Below are positions 1-8,050 of a stretch of DNA of 64,000 nt, piece by piece. The stretch lies in NCBI RefSeq assembly GCF_025966695.1, contig NZ_JAOEIY010000003.1, positions 62,001 to 126,000 of the forward strand. Reading direction: 5' to 3'. A model generated the notes under the pieces. It was given only the letters and a program-made list of their open reading frames with translations. It did no database searches and was not told the origin of the DNA. The DNA comes from Stutzerimonas sp. S1. Its GTDB lineage: Bacteria; Pseudomonadota; Gammaproteobacteria; Pseudomonadales; Pseudomonadaceae. Position 1 is the stretch's first letter. Each line of letters opens with the position of its first letter. A program made the translations under genes and the position numbers.

Positions 1-501
1 CAGCTTGCAGCACAGATCGAGCACCGCCCAGGTCAGGATCATCACCAGCAGTTGCGGCAACAATGGCTGCCCGGCGCTGAGAAACTGCGGCAGAAAGGCG
101 GCGAAGAACAGGATGTCCTTCGGATTGCTGCCACCCAGCAGAAACGCCCGGCCGAACAGTCGACCGAAGCGCGGTGACGGGTTCGCTGCTTCGATTTCCC
201 GCGCGGCCGGCGTCTGGCGTGCTTCCTGCCAGCTCTGCCAGGCCAGGTAGAACAGGTACAGCGCACCGACCAGCTTGAGCGCGCTGAACAGCCGCTCCGA
301 GGCCATCAATAGCGCGCCAAGCCCGAGTGCCGAGGTGCTGAGCAGGAGGATCGAAGCCGTCACCCCGCCGAGGAATGCCGGCCACGAACGGCGTACGCCG
401 TAGTTCAGGCTGTTGCTGATCATCAACAGCGACAGCGGGCCGGGGATAAGGATCACCACCAGCGCCGCACTCGCATACAGCAACCAGGTTTCCAGACTCA
501 T
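1..501 (-). CDS. LysE/RhtB-family amino-acid exporter (3' end cut by window)
   Basis: This is an inner-membrane exporter of the LysE/RhtB family, whose members efflux amino acids or related metabolites. The first 167 residues are visible; the family is usually about 200 to 210 residues, so only the C-terminal end is missing. The N-terminus (MSLETWLLYASAALVVILIPGP) has the family's first membrane helix ending in the conserved PGP, followed by further hydrophobic segments and the GGSNPKD motif typical of the family. ATG at 501 is preceded by GTCAGGAGGATGTG, a strong ribosome binding site. It follows the purine permease on the same strand but a terminator separates them. The substrate cannot be told from sequence. 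Confidence 0.85.
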   Translation of the reverse strand, partial: MSLETWLLYASAALVVILIPGPLSLLMISNSLNYGVRRSWPAFLGGVTASILLLSTSALGLGALLMASERLFSALKLVGALYLFYLAWQSWQEARQTPAAREIEAANPSPRFGRLFGRAFLLGGSNPKDILFFAAFLPQFLSAGQPLLPQLLVMILTWAVLDLCCKL

Positions 502-518
502 CACATCCTCCTGACAAA

Positions 519-548
519 TGAAAATGCCCCGTCGCAGCGCGACGGGGC
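519..548 (-). terminator. Rho-independent terminator after the purine permease
   Basis: A perfect 10-bp stem (526-535 with 539-548, GCCCCGTCGC against GCGACGGGGC) with a 3-nt loop is followed on the minus strand by ATTTTCATTTG. It lies 18 bp after the stop of the purine permease and just before the LysE-type gene. Confidence 0.85.
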
Positions 549-565
549 GGTGTTGCGCGCCAGGC

Positions 566-1912
566 TCAGAGAAATGCGAACTTGGCGATGAAGATCACGC
601 ACAGCACATACAGGCTGATCGACACCTTGTCACGCTGGCCAGTCAGCAGCTTGAGCGTGGCGTAGGTCAAGAAGCCCAGCGCGATACCGTTGGCGATGGA
701 AAAGGTCAGCGGCATCATCACCACGGTGACGATGGCCGGGATGGTGTCGGTGTGGTCTTTCCAGTCGATATTGGCCAGGCCGCTCATCATCAGCATCGCC
801 ACGTAGATCAGCGCGCCGGCGGTGGCGTAGGCGGGGATCATGCCGGCCAGCGGGGCGAAGAACATGGCGATCAGGAACAGCACGCCGACGGTCACCGCGG
901 TCAGGCCGGTGCGACCGCCAGCAGCGACGCCCGCAGCACTTTCCACGTAGCTGGTCACCGGCGGGCAACCGACGAACGCGCCGACCACGCTGGAGCTGCT
1001 GTCGGCCTTCAGCGCGCGGGAGAGGTTCTCGATCTTGCCGTCTTCGTTGACCAGATTGGCTCGATGGGCGACGCCCATCAGGGTGCCGGCGGTATCGAAC
1101 ATGTTCACGAAGAGGAAGGCGAGGATCACGCTGACCATCGCCACGTTGAGTGCGCCGGCGATGTCCATCGCCAGCCAGGTCGGCGCCAGGCTCGGTGGCA
1201 TCGACACCAGGCCGTTGTACTCCACCAGTCCCAGCGCCCAGCCGATGGCGGTGACGGTCAGCATGCTGACCAGGATCGCGCCGAACACGTTGCGGTGGCT
1301 GAGCACGGCAATCATCAGGAAGCACACGGCGGCCAGCAGTGCCGAGGGCTCGCCGAATGAGCCCATGGTCAGCAGCGTGGCCGGGCTGTCGACGACGATG
1401 CCGGCGGTCTTCAGCCCGATCAGCCCGAGAAACAGGCCGACGCCGGCGCCCATGGCGAAGCGCAGGCTCATGGGGATGCTGTTGAGCAGCCATTCGCGGA
1501 TGCGCGACAGGCTCATGATCATGAACAGTACGCCGGAGATGAACACGGCGCCCAGGGCGATCTGCCAGCTGTAGCCCATCTCGCCGACCACCGTGTAGGT
1601 GAAGAAGGCATTCAGACCCATCCCCGGCGCCAGGCCGACCGGCCAGTTGGCATAGAGTCCCATGAGGAAGCAGCCCAGTGCCGCGCCGATGCACGTGGCG
1701 ACGAAGGCCGCGCCGTGATCGACGCCAGCATCAGCCATGATGTTCGGGTTGACGAAGATGATGTAGGCCATGGTGACGAAGGTCGTCAGGCCGGCGAGCA
1801 GCTCGGTGCGGATGCTGGTGCGGTGTTCGCTCAGCTTGAACAGGCGTTCGAGCAGGCGAGGTGACGAGTGCGGCAGGGCAGCGGTCTGGTGCTGCGACTT
1901 GGTGCTTTGCAT
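566..1912 (-). CDS. NCS2-family purine permease (AzgA/GhxP-like)
   Basis: This is a 448-residue inner-membrane proton symporter of the AzgA-like branch of NCS2, which imports adenine, guanine or hypoxanthine. The N-terminus has the branch signature RTELLAGLTTFVTMAYIIFVNP, and the APGMGLNAFFTY and CPPVTSYVESAAG motifs that form the substrate site follow; about a dozen hydrophobic helices fill the rest. ATG at 1912 is preceded by GAGGAACACCC. It is divergent from the GntR regulator, with a 340-bp control region between them, and its neighbours are guanine deaminase and xanthine dehydrogenase, so import of a purine base for catabolism is likely. The exact base is not resolved. Confidence 0.92.
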   Translation of the reverse strand: MQSTKSQHQTAALPHSSPRLLERLFKLSEHRTSIRTELLAGLTTFVTMAYIIFVNPNIMADAGVDHGAAFVATCIGAALGCFLMGLYANWPVGLAPGMGLNAFFTYTVVGEMGYSWQIALGAVFISGVLFMIMSLSRIREWLLNSIPMSLRFAMGAGVGLFLGLIGLKTAGIVVDSPATLLTMGSFGEPSALLAAVCFLMIAVLSHRNVFGAILVSMLTVTAIGWALGLVEYNGLVSMPPSLAPTWLAMDIAGALNVAMVSVILAFLFVNMFDTAGTLMGVAHRANLVNEDGKIENLSRALKADSSSSVVGAFVGCPPVTSYVESAAGVAAGGRTGLTAVTVGVLFLIAMFFAPLAGMIPAYATAGALIYVAMLMMSGLANIDWKDHTDTIPAIVTVVMMPLTFSIANGIALGFLTYATLKLLTGQRDKVSISLYVLCVIFIAKFAFL

Positions 1913-1940
1913 GGGTGTTCCTCATCGTTCTTGTTGTCGA

Positions 1941-1973
1941 TCACCCGGAGCGGCGCTCCCGAGGGCTGGGTGA
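1941..1973 (-). promoter_or_regulatory. Structured 5' leader of the purine permease
   Basis: In the leader of the permease an outer helix (TCACCC 1941-1946 with GGGTGA 1968-1973) encloses an inner hairpin (GGAGC 1947-1951 with GCTCC 1955-1959) and an 8-nt one-sided bulge. It ends 28 bp before the start codon. A small in-frame start (ATG at 1980-1978, preceded by GAAGGGC) lies at the base of the structure and would read into the permease start. It matches no riboswitch class that I recognise. A role in attenuation or translational coupling is only a guess. Confidence 0.4.
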
Positions 1974-2000
1974 CGTGCATGCCCTTCGCTTCCCGGTTAT

Positions 2001-2018
2001 TTGACTGAGAGGTCAGAA
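2001..2018. promoter_or_regulatory. Putative operator, TTGACTGAGAGGTCAG type
   Basis: TTGACTGAGAGGTCAGAA is an imperfect inverted repeat (TTGAC / GGTCAG). The same TGACT-N4-GGTCA arrangement occurs twice in front of xdhA (9539-9575). Here it lies 89 bp upstream of the purine permease start. The regulator is unknown; the neighbouring GntR protein is one candidate. Confidence 0.5.
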
Positions 2019-2040
2019 AAGGCTTGAGGCGATTATGGAG

Positions 2041-2050
2041 TTGTATACAA
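2041..2050. promoter_or_regulatory. Perfect palindrome TTGTATACAA, candidate GntR operator
   Basis: TTGTATACAA is a perfect 10-bp palindrome between the divergent purine permease and the GntR/FCD regulator. Short AT-centred palindromes of this kind are typical binding sites of FCD-type GntR proteins. It is 200 bp from the chosen regulator start and 129 bp from the permease start, so it could serve autoregulation and permease control. Binding is inferred. Confidence 0.6.
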
Positions 2051-2252
2051 AAAATGCAAACAGATATCGGGCCGCTGGTCCTGTCGTTTGGCGTGAATGG
2101 CGCTGGATGCGGTTTGCAGAAGCGCAACGTGCATACGGATCTGTGCACAACTGGTCGGCCGGTTGCGACAAAATTTCGCTTCAATCGGCTGCCGGTTCGT
2201 TCGCAGACGCAGTAAAGTGATGGCCTCTCGACCCCTCGGATGCGAGTCCTCG

Positions 2253-2996
2253 ATGAATGACCAGCTGCAGCCCCTGAAAAAGCCGACGCGTGCCACGAAG
2301 CGAACCGGGACCCAGGACGACATCGTCTACGCCCATATCTTCGACGCCATACTCGAGCAGCGTCTGGCGCCGGGGACCAAACTCAGCGAGGAGGCGCTCG
2401 GCGAGATCTTTGGGGTCAGCCGGACCATCATCCGTCGTGCCTTGTCGCGCCTGGCCCACGAGGGTGTGGTGCTGCTGCGGCCGAATCGCGGCGCGGTGGT
2501 GGCCAGCCCTAGCGTGGACGAAGCACGGCAGATTTTCTTCGCCCGCCGGCTGGTGGAAAAGGCCATCACCGAGCTGGCCGTGCAGCACGCCAGCGCCGAG
2601 CAGCTGGCCGAACTGCGACAGATGGTCGAGGACGAACGCGATTGCTTCGCCCGCGGCGACCGCGGCGCCGGCATCCGCCTGTCCGGTGAATTCCACCTCA
2701 AGCTCGCCGAGGTGGCGAAGAATGCGCCGCTGGTGAGCTTCCAGCGCAGCCTGGTTTCGCAGACCTCGCTGATCATCGCCCAGTACGAAAGCGGCAATCG
2801 CTCGCATTGCTCCTATGACGAACACAACGAACTGATCGACGCCATCGCCGCACGTGACAGCGATAAAGCGGTGCGCCTGATGATGCATCACATGGATCAC
2901 ATCGACAGCAAGCTCAACCTCGAGGAAGACAGCGCCTCGGGCGACCTGCATGCAGTCTTTTCCCACATCGTCGCGAAGAAAAAGACCCGCGCGTAG
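2253..2996 (+). CDS. GntR-family regulator, FCD type, of the purine cluster
   Basis: This is a 247-residue transcription regulator. An N-terminal winged helix-turn-helix (about residues 22-90, with LAPGTKLSEEALGEIFGVSR and the wing VVLLRPNRGAVV) is followed by an all-helical FCD ligand-binding domain carrying conserved acidic and His residues (SGEFHLKLAE, MMHHMDH). The start at 2253 (MNDQLQPLKK) fits the usual length; an ATG at 2220 is possible, and neither has a strong ribosome site. It is divergent from the purine permease and next to guanine deaminase, so it probably senses a purine intermediate. The stop codon lies inside an intergenic palindromic repeat. Confidence 0.88.
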   Translation: MNDQLQPLKKPTRATKRTGTQDDIVYAHIFDAILEQRLAPGTKLSEEALGEIFGVSRTIIRRALSRLAHEGVVLLRPNRGAVVASPSVDEARQIFFARRLVEKAITELAVQHASAEQLAELRQMVEDERDCFARGDRGAGIRLSGEFHLKLAEVAKNAPLVSFQRSLVSQTSLIIAQYESGNRSHCSYDEHNELIDAIAARDSDKAVRLMMHHMDHIDSKLNLEEDSASGDLHAVFSHIVAKKKTRA

Positions 2997-3028
2997 GGTG
3001 GATGGCTGAAGCCATCCACGCGGTTCGG
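2993..3028. repeat. Intergenic palindromic repeat, GTAGGGTGGA type, copy 1
   Basis: The unit is GTAGGGTGGATGGCTGAAGC followed by CATCCACGCGGTTCGG. GTGGATGGC pairs with GCCATCCAC. A near-identical copy lies at 3131-3166. The repeat supplies the TAG stop codon of the GntR gene (2994-2996). Confidence 0.8.
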
Positions 3029-3065
3029 TGATCGGTCAGGCTTTGGCTTTCGGCTGTGCCTCCGC

Positions 3066-3093
3066 GTGGAAAACCGCTTGGCGGGTTTTCCAC
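3066..3093. repeat. Intergenic palindrome, GTGGAAAACCGC type
   Basis: GTGGAAAACCGC pairs with GCGGGTTTTCCAC around a 3-nt loop, with one bulged base. It lies between the two GTAGGGTGGA copies, and a close relative lies at 5535-5560. Both look like members of the same dispersed palindrome family. Confidence 0.7.
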
Positions 3094-3130
3094 ACTACGT
3101 CCGGCGTACATGCTCGTTGGCGCGGCCATC

Positions 3131-3166
3131 GTAGGGTGGATGGCCGCAGCCATCCACGCGTTGCGG
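3131..3166. repeat. Intergenic palindromic repeat, GTAGGGTGGA type, copy 2
   Basis: This is the second copy of the 36-bp unit at 2993-3028, in the same orientation, with a few differences in the loop and the 3' end (GGATGGCCGCAGCCATCC). The remainder of the interval up to guanine deaminase holds no gene that I can support. Confidence 0.8.
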
Positions 3167-3248
3167 TCAGGGCTTAGGGATTCGGCCTGTTCTTCTGCGT
3201 GGAAGGGGGCGTTGCCGTTTCTCCACCCTCCAGCGCCCCCGACTCGTC

Positions 3249-4553
3249 TTAACCCTTGCGATGCACCGAGACGCCGGCGGCGTAGGTTTCCCTCACCGCG
3301 CGGTCGTCGCCGAGGATCATCAGGGCGAAGAGCTTTTCCTGCAGGGTCGTGGCGTGGCTCAGGCGGTAGTCGATCAGCGGCGTCGCCTTGTAGTCGAGTA
3401 CCACGAAGTCGGCCTCCTTGCCCGGCTGCAGGTTGCCGATCCGGTCGTCCAGATAGAGCGCCCGCGCGCCGCCGAGCGTGGCGAGATACAGCGCCTTGAA
3501 CGCATCGAGTTTCTGGCCCTGCAGCTGCAGCACTTTGTACGCCTCGTTGAGGCTGGCGAGCTGCGAGAAGCTGGTACCCCCGCCGACGTCGGTGCCCAGG
3601 CCGACGCGCACGCCGAAGCCTTCCACCTTGGCCAGGTCGAACAGACCGCTGCCGAGGAACAGGTTGGAGGTGGGACAGAACGACACCGCCGAGCCGGTCT
3701 CACCGAGGCGCCTGCATTCGTCGTCGCACAGGTGGATGCCATGGGCGAACACCGAGCGCGGGCCGATCAGACCGTGGTGGTCATAGACGTCCAGATAGCC
3801 CCTGCGCTCGGGGAACAGCTCCTTGACCCACTCGACCTCCTGCTTGTTCTCGGAGATGTGGGTGTGCATGTACAGGTCGGGGAATTCGGCGAACAGCTTG
3901 CCGGCCAGGGTGAGCTGCTCCGGCGTGCTGGTCGGGGCGAAACGCGGGGTGACGGCGTAGTGCAGACGGCCCTTGCCGTGCCAGCGCTCGATCAGCTCGC
4001 GGCTGTCGGCATAGCCGGACTCGGCGGTGTCGGTGAGGAACTCCGGGGCGTTACGGTCCATCAGCACCTTGCCGGCGATCATCCGCAGATTGCGCTTCTC
4101 GCAGGCCTCGAAGAAGGCGTCCACCGATTGCTTGTGCACCGTGCCGAACACCAGCGCGGTGGTGGTGCCGTTGCGCAGCAGCTCGCCGAGGAACAGCTCG
4201 GCCTGCTCGCGGGCGTGGGCCATGTCGCTGAAGCGGCCCTCGTTAGGGAAGGTGTAGGTTTCCAGCCAATCCAGCAGCTGCGCGCCGTAGGAGCCGATGA
4301 CGCCGACCTGCGGGTAGTGGATGTGGGTGTCGACGAAGCCCGGGGTGATCAGCGCGTCCGGGTATTCGACCACCTCGGTGCCGGCCGCCAGCGTCGGCAG
4401 CAGTTCGGCGGCGTGGCCGATGCGCGCGACCTTGCCGTCCTCGACGACCAGCAGGCCGTCCTCGAAGTATTCATGGGCTTGCTCGATGCCCACCTCGCGC
4501 GGGTCGGCGAGGCAGTGGAGCAGGGCGGCACGGTAGGCTCTGGTGCTTGGCAT
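3249..4553 (-). CDS. guaD: Guanine deaminase
   Basis: This enzyme hydrolyses guanine to xanthine and ammonia in the cytoplasm. The 434-residue protein belongs to the amidohydrolase superfamily. It has the metal motif PGFVDTHIHYPQ (His77, His79), MHTHISENKQE, the HGIHLCD motif and the metal Asp in GLGTDVGGGTSFS. These match bacterial guanine deaminases in sequence and length. It starts with ATG at 4553 and lies 87 bp downstream of xdhC on the same strand; its product xanthine is the substrate of the neighbouring dehydrogenase, so it probably belongs to the xdh operon. Confidence 0.95.
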   Translation of the reverse strand: MPSTRAYRAALLHCLADPREVGIEQAHEYFEDGLLVVEDGKVARIGHAAELLPTLAAGTEVVEYPDALITPGFVDTHIHYPQVGVIGSYGAQLLDWLETYTFPNEGRFSDMAHAREQAELFLGELLRNGTTTALVFGTVHKQSVDAFFEACEKRNLRMIAGKVLMDRNAPEFLTDTAESGYADSRELIERWHGKGRLHYAVTPRFAPTSTPEQLTLAGKLFAEFPDLYMHTHISENKQEVEWVKELFPERRGYLDVYDHHGLIGPRSVFAHGIHLCDDECRRLGETGSAVSFCPTSNLFLGSGLFDLAKVEGFGVRVGLGTDVGGGTSFSQLASLNEAYKVLQLQGQKLDAFKALYLATLGGARALYLDDRIGNLQPGKEADFVVLDYKATPLIDYRLSHATTLQEKLFALMILGDDRAVRETYAAGVSVHRKG

Positions 4554-4640
4554 GGTGACTCTCGAAAATCGTTGTATGAGGGTGATGCGTTGACATGGGC
4601 AGGCCGCCGCCGAAGGCGTGCCTGCAACAATGTCGGGCGG

Positions 4641-5501
4641 TCAGTTTGTCTGGGCGCGGCGCGAAGCAGGGACCAGCATCGGTACCGGCTTTTCACCGTC
4701 CGCGGCCTTCTCGCCACCCTTTTCACCGAAATGTGCGTTGTAGGTGGCGATCACCTCGCCGGCGATGGACACGGCGATCTCCACCGGCAGCTTGCCCTTC
4801 ACCTCGGCGATGCCCATCGGGCAGCGCATGCGTTGCACGGTTTCCGGCTGGAAGCCGCGGTCGCGCAGACGGTGTTCGAACCTGGCGCGTTTGCTCTTCG
4901 AGCCGATCAGCCCGTAGTAGGTGAAATCGTTGCGCGAAAGGATCGCGGCGGTCAGTTCCAGGTCGAGCTGATGATTGTGGGTCATGACGATGAAGTAGCT
5001 GCCGGCGGGCATGTTATCCACCTCCTCGACCACATCGTCGTTGACCACCTTTTCCACGCCGCGCGGAATCTCGGCGGGAAATTCGTTATCGCGCGAATCG
5101 ATCCAGCGCACCTTGCACGGCAGGCTGGCCAGCAGCGGCACCAGCGCGCGCCCGACATGCCCGGCACCGAACACGGCGATATGCGCCTGCGGCTGGCCCA
5201 TGGGCTCGAACAGCAGCACCGTGGCGCCACCGCAGCACTGGCCGAGGCTGGCGCCGAGGGAGAAGCGCTCGAGGCGGGTGTCGCGGCTGCGGTTTTCCAG
5301 CATTTCGCGGGCGATCTGCTGGGCCTTGTATTCCAGGTGGCCGCCGCCGATGGTGTCGTACAGGCGCTCACGGCTGACCACCATCTTCGAGCCGGCATTG
5401 CGCGGCGTGGAGCCGCGTTCCTCAATGATGGTCACCAGCACGCAGGGTTCGCCTTGTTGTTGCAGCTCGGCGAGTGCTTCGATCCAGGAAAGGTTGCTCA
5501 T
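4641..5501 (-). CDS. xdhC: Xanthine dehydrogenase accessory protein XdhC
   Basis: XdhC binds molybdenum cofactor, promotes its sulfuration and delivers it to the XdhB subunit. The 286-residue protein has the N-terminal XdhC motif IIEERGSTPRNAGSKMVV, the GGGHLEY segment and a C-terminal Rossmann fold with VFGAGHVGRALVPLLA. ATG at 5501 is the first plausible start. It follows xdhB after 152 bp filled with palindromic repeats, and guaD follows it, as in other pseudomonad purine clusters. Confidence 0.93.
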   Translation of the reverse strand: MSNLSWIEALAELQQQGEPCVLVTIIEERGSTPRNAGSKMVVSRERLYDTIGGGHLEYKAQQIAREMLENRSRDTRLERFSLGASLGQCCGGATVLLFEPMGQPQAHIAVFGAGHVGRALVPLLASLPCKVRWIDSRDNEFPAEIPRGVEKVVNDDVVEEVDNMPAGSYFIVMTHNHQLDLELTAAILSRNDFTYYGLIGSKSKRARFEHRLRDRGFQPETVQRMRCPMGIAEVKGKLPVEIAVSIAGEVIATYNAHFGEKGGEKAADGEKPVPMLVPASRRAQTN

Positions 5502-5534
5502 GGTTCTGTCCTTCGTAGTGCGGGTGGCCGCCCC

Positions 5535-5645
5535 GTGGAAAACCGCGAAGCGTTTTCCACCGGAACATTCGTAATGCGGCCGTGGTGGACAAGCAGAGCG
5601 TTGTCCACCCTACGGGTCAGCTCGTAGGGTGGGCTTTAGCCCACC
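5535..5645. repeat. Cluster of three intergenic palindromes between xdhB and xdhC
   Basis: Three hairpin-forming units lie in a row: GTGGAAAACCGC around GCGTTTTCCAC (5535-5560), GGTGGACAA with TTGTCCACC followed by CTAC (about 5584-5613), and GTAGGGTGGGC with GCCCACC (5624-5645). They resemble the units after the GntR gene. They sit inside the probable xdh transcript and could form stabilising or processing hairpins; that role is inferred. Confidence 0.7.
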
Positions 5646-5653
5646 ATTGAGTT

Positions 5654-8050
5654 TCAGGCCGGTGCGCTTTCCGTGGCGCTTGACACCGCCGCGGTCCGCT
5701 TCAGCCTGCGCATCTGTTCCACGCCCCAGAGCACGCGCTCGGGGGTCGCCGGAGCATCGATCTGCGGCTGGGCCCGATAGTCGGCCAGGCTCGCCACCGC
5801 ATCCTTGATCGCGCACCAGACCGAGATGCCGAGCATGAACGGCGGCTCGCCGACGGCCTTGGAGTGGAACACGGTGTCCTCGGGGTTCTTGCGGTTCTCC
5901 ACCAGCTTGACGCGCAGGTCTAGCGGCATGTCCGCCACCGCCGGGATCTTGTAGCTGGCCGGGCCGTTGGTCATCAGCTTGCCCTTGTCGTTCCAGACCA
6001 GCTCTTCCATGGTCAGCCAGCCCAAGCCCTGGACGAAGCCGCCCTCGACCTGGCCGATGTCGATGGCCGGGTTCAGCGAGGCGCCGACGTCATGCAGGAT
6101 GTCGCTGCGCAGCATCCTGTATTCGCCGGTCAGGGTATCGACGATCACTTCCGAGCAGGCCGCGCCATAGGCGAAGTAGTAGAACGGCCGCCCGCGCGCC
6201 TGGCTGCGGTCGTAGTAGATCTTCGGCGTGCGGTAGAAGCCGGTGGAGGACAGCGAGACCTGGCCGAAGTAGGCCTGCTGGATCAGCTCATCGAAGCTGA
6301 TGTACTGGTCGCGCAGGCGCACCTGGCCGTTCTTGAACTCGATGTCTTCCTCGAAGATCTGCCACTTGCGCGCGGCAAACTCCACCAGCCGTTGCTTGAT
6401 GGTCTGCGCCGCATTCTGCGCCGCCTTGCCGTTGAGGTCGGCACCGCTGGAGGCTGCCGTCGGTGAGGTGTTGGGCACCTTGTCGGTGTTGGTGGCGGTG
6501 ATCTGGATGCGCTCGATATCCACCTGGAACACCTCGGCCACCACCTGCGCGACCTTGGTGTTGAGGCCCTGGCCCATCTCGGTGCCACCGTGGTTCAGGT
6601 GGATGCTGCCGTCGGTGTAGACGTGCACCAGCGCGCCGGCCTGGTTGAGGAAGCTGGCGGTGAAGCTGATGCCGAACTTCACCGGCGTCAGCGCCAGGCC
6701 CTTCTTCAGGATCGGGCTTGCGGCATTGAACGCGCGGATCGCTTCGCGTCGCTTTGCATAGTCGCTGCTGGCTTCCAGCTCGGCGGTCATCTCGTCGAGC
6801 ATGTTGTGCTCGACGGTCTGGTAGTAGTGGGTGACGTTGCGCTCGGTCTTGCCGTAGTAGTTGCGCTTGCGCACCTCGAGCGGATCCTTGCCCAGCTCGC
6901 GTGCCACGGCATCCATGATCTCCTCGATGGCGACCATGCCCTGTGGGCCGCCGAAGCCGCGGTAGGCGGTGTTCGAGGCCAGGTTGGTCTTGCAGCGATG
7001 GCCATTGATGGTGGCGTCGCCCAGGTAGTAGGCGTTGTCGGAGTGGAACATGGCGCGGTCGACGATCGAGCCGGAAAGGTCCGGCGAGTAGCCGCAGTTA
7101 CCGGCGAGATCGATCTCGATGCCGTGCAGCAGGCCGTCGTCATCGAAGCCGACGTCGTATTCGACATAGAACGGGTGGCGTTTGCCGGTCATGGTCATGT
7201 CTTCCATGCGTGGCAGACGCATCTTGGTCGGGCGGCCGGTGAGGTGCGCGATCACCGCGCACAGGCACGCCGGGCCGGCAGCCTGGGTTTCCTTGCCGCC
7301 GAAGCCACCGCCCATGCGGCGCATATCGATGACGATCTTGTTCATCGAGACGCCGAGCACTTCAGCCACCAGTTTCTGCACTTCGGTGGGGTTCTGCGTC
7401 GAGGTGTAGACGATCATCCCGCCGTCCTCTGTCGGCATCACCGACGACACCTGCGTCTCCAGGTAGAAATGCTCCTGCCCGCCGATGTGCAGCGAACCGG
7501 TCAGACGACGCGGCGCGCTGGCCAGGGCGGTGGCCGAGTCGCCGCGCTTGTGAGTGTGGCTGTCGAGCACGAAATTCTTCTTGTGCAGCGCCTCGACCAC
7601 GTCGAGCACAGGCTCCAGATCTTCGTATTCGATGATCGCGGCCATGGCTGCCTGGCGTGCGGTTTCCAGGCTGTCGGCGGCCACGGCGATCACCGGCTGG
7701 CCGAGGTACTCGACCTTGCCGTCGGCCAGCAGCGGGTCGCCGGGCATCACGGCACCGATGTCCAACTGGCCCGGCACGTCCTTCGCGGTAATGGCGATGG
7801 CCACGCCCGGAATCTGGTAGCAGGGCGCGGTGTCGATGCGCACGATGCGGGCGTGGGCACGCTCGCTCATGCGGGCATAGACGTGCAGCTGATTGGGAAA
7901 CTCCAGGCGGTCGTCGACGTACACTGCCTCGCCCGAGACATGCTTGGGCGCGCTGTCGTGCTTGACGCTGCGACCTACGCCGGTGACCAGGTCCTGGGTG
8001 TACAGCGCCGCGATTTCTTCCTGAGTGCGGGTGGTTACGTGGTTAGACAT
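5654..8050 (-). CDS. xdhB: Xanthine dehydrogenase large (molybdopterin) subunit
   Basis: This is the molybdenum-cofactor subunit that oxidises hypoxanthine to xanthine and xanthine to urate. The 798 residues contain the small N-terminal aldehyde oxidase/xanthine dehydrogenase domain followed by the large cofactor-binding domain. RMGGGFGGKETQ is the cofactor glycine loop, AYRGFGGPQGM carries the substrate arginine and GEPPFMLG carries the catalytic glutamate. The start overlaps the end of xdhA by 8 bp, which indicates translational coupling. The length is usual for the bacterial two-subunit enzyme. Confidence 0.96.
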   Translation of the reverse strand: MSNHVTTRTQEEIAALYTQDLVTGVGRSVKHDSAPKHVSGEAVYVDDRLEFPNQLHVYARMSERAHARIVRIDTAPCYQIPGVAIAITAKDVPGQLDIGAVMPGDPLLADGKVEYLGQPVIAVAADSLETARQAAMAAIIEYEDLEPVLDVVEALHKKNFVLDSHTHKRGDSATALASAPRRLTGSLHIGGQEHFYLETQVSSVMPTEDGGMIVYTSTQNPTEVQKLVAEVLGVSMNKIVIDMRRMGGGFGGKETQAAGPACLCAVIAHLTGRPTKMRLPRMEDMTMTGKRHPFYVEYDVGFDDDGLLHGIEIDLAGNCGYSPDLSGSIVDRAMFHSDNAYYLGDATINGHRCKTNLASNTAYRGFGGPQGMVAIEEIMDAVARELGKDPLEVRKRNYYGKTERNVTHYYQTVEHNMLDEMTAELEASSDYAKRREAIRAFNAASPILKKGLALTPVKFGISFTASFLNQAGALVHVYTDGSIHLNHGGTEMGQGLNTKVAQVVAEVFQVDIERIQITATNTDKVPNTSPTAASSGADLNGKAAQNAAQTIKQRLVEFAARKWQIFEEDIEFKNGQVRLRDQYISFDELIQQAYFGQVSLSSTGFYRTPKIYYDRSQARGRPFYYFAYGAACSEVIVDTLTGEYRMLRSDILHDVGASLNPAIDIGQVEGGFVQGLGWLTMEELVWNDKGKLMTNGPASYKIPAVADMPLDLRVKLVENRKNPEDTVFHSKAVGEPPFMLGISVWCAIKDAVASLADYRAQPQIDAPATPERVLWGVEQMRRLKRTAAVSSATESAPA

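Noticed and set aside
518..1360. Plus-strand frame of 280 codons opposite the purine permease
   Set aside because: His/Gly/Asp-rich low-complexity product with no start signal, opposite a conserved transporter.
4567..4640. AGGCACGCCTTCGGCGG upstream of guaD as a third sigma-54 promoter
   Set aside because: The GG-N10-GC spacing is met, but the -12 element lacks TTGC, and the bases form a GC hairpin; too weak to call.
3261..5627. Plus-strand open frame of 788 codons across guaD and xdhC
   Set aside because: It is a mirror of two well-supported minus-strand genes in GC-rich DNA; its protein is rich in His, Gln, Gly and Ala without any domain.
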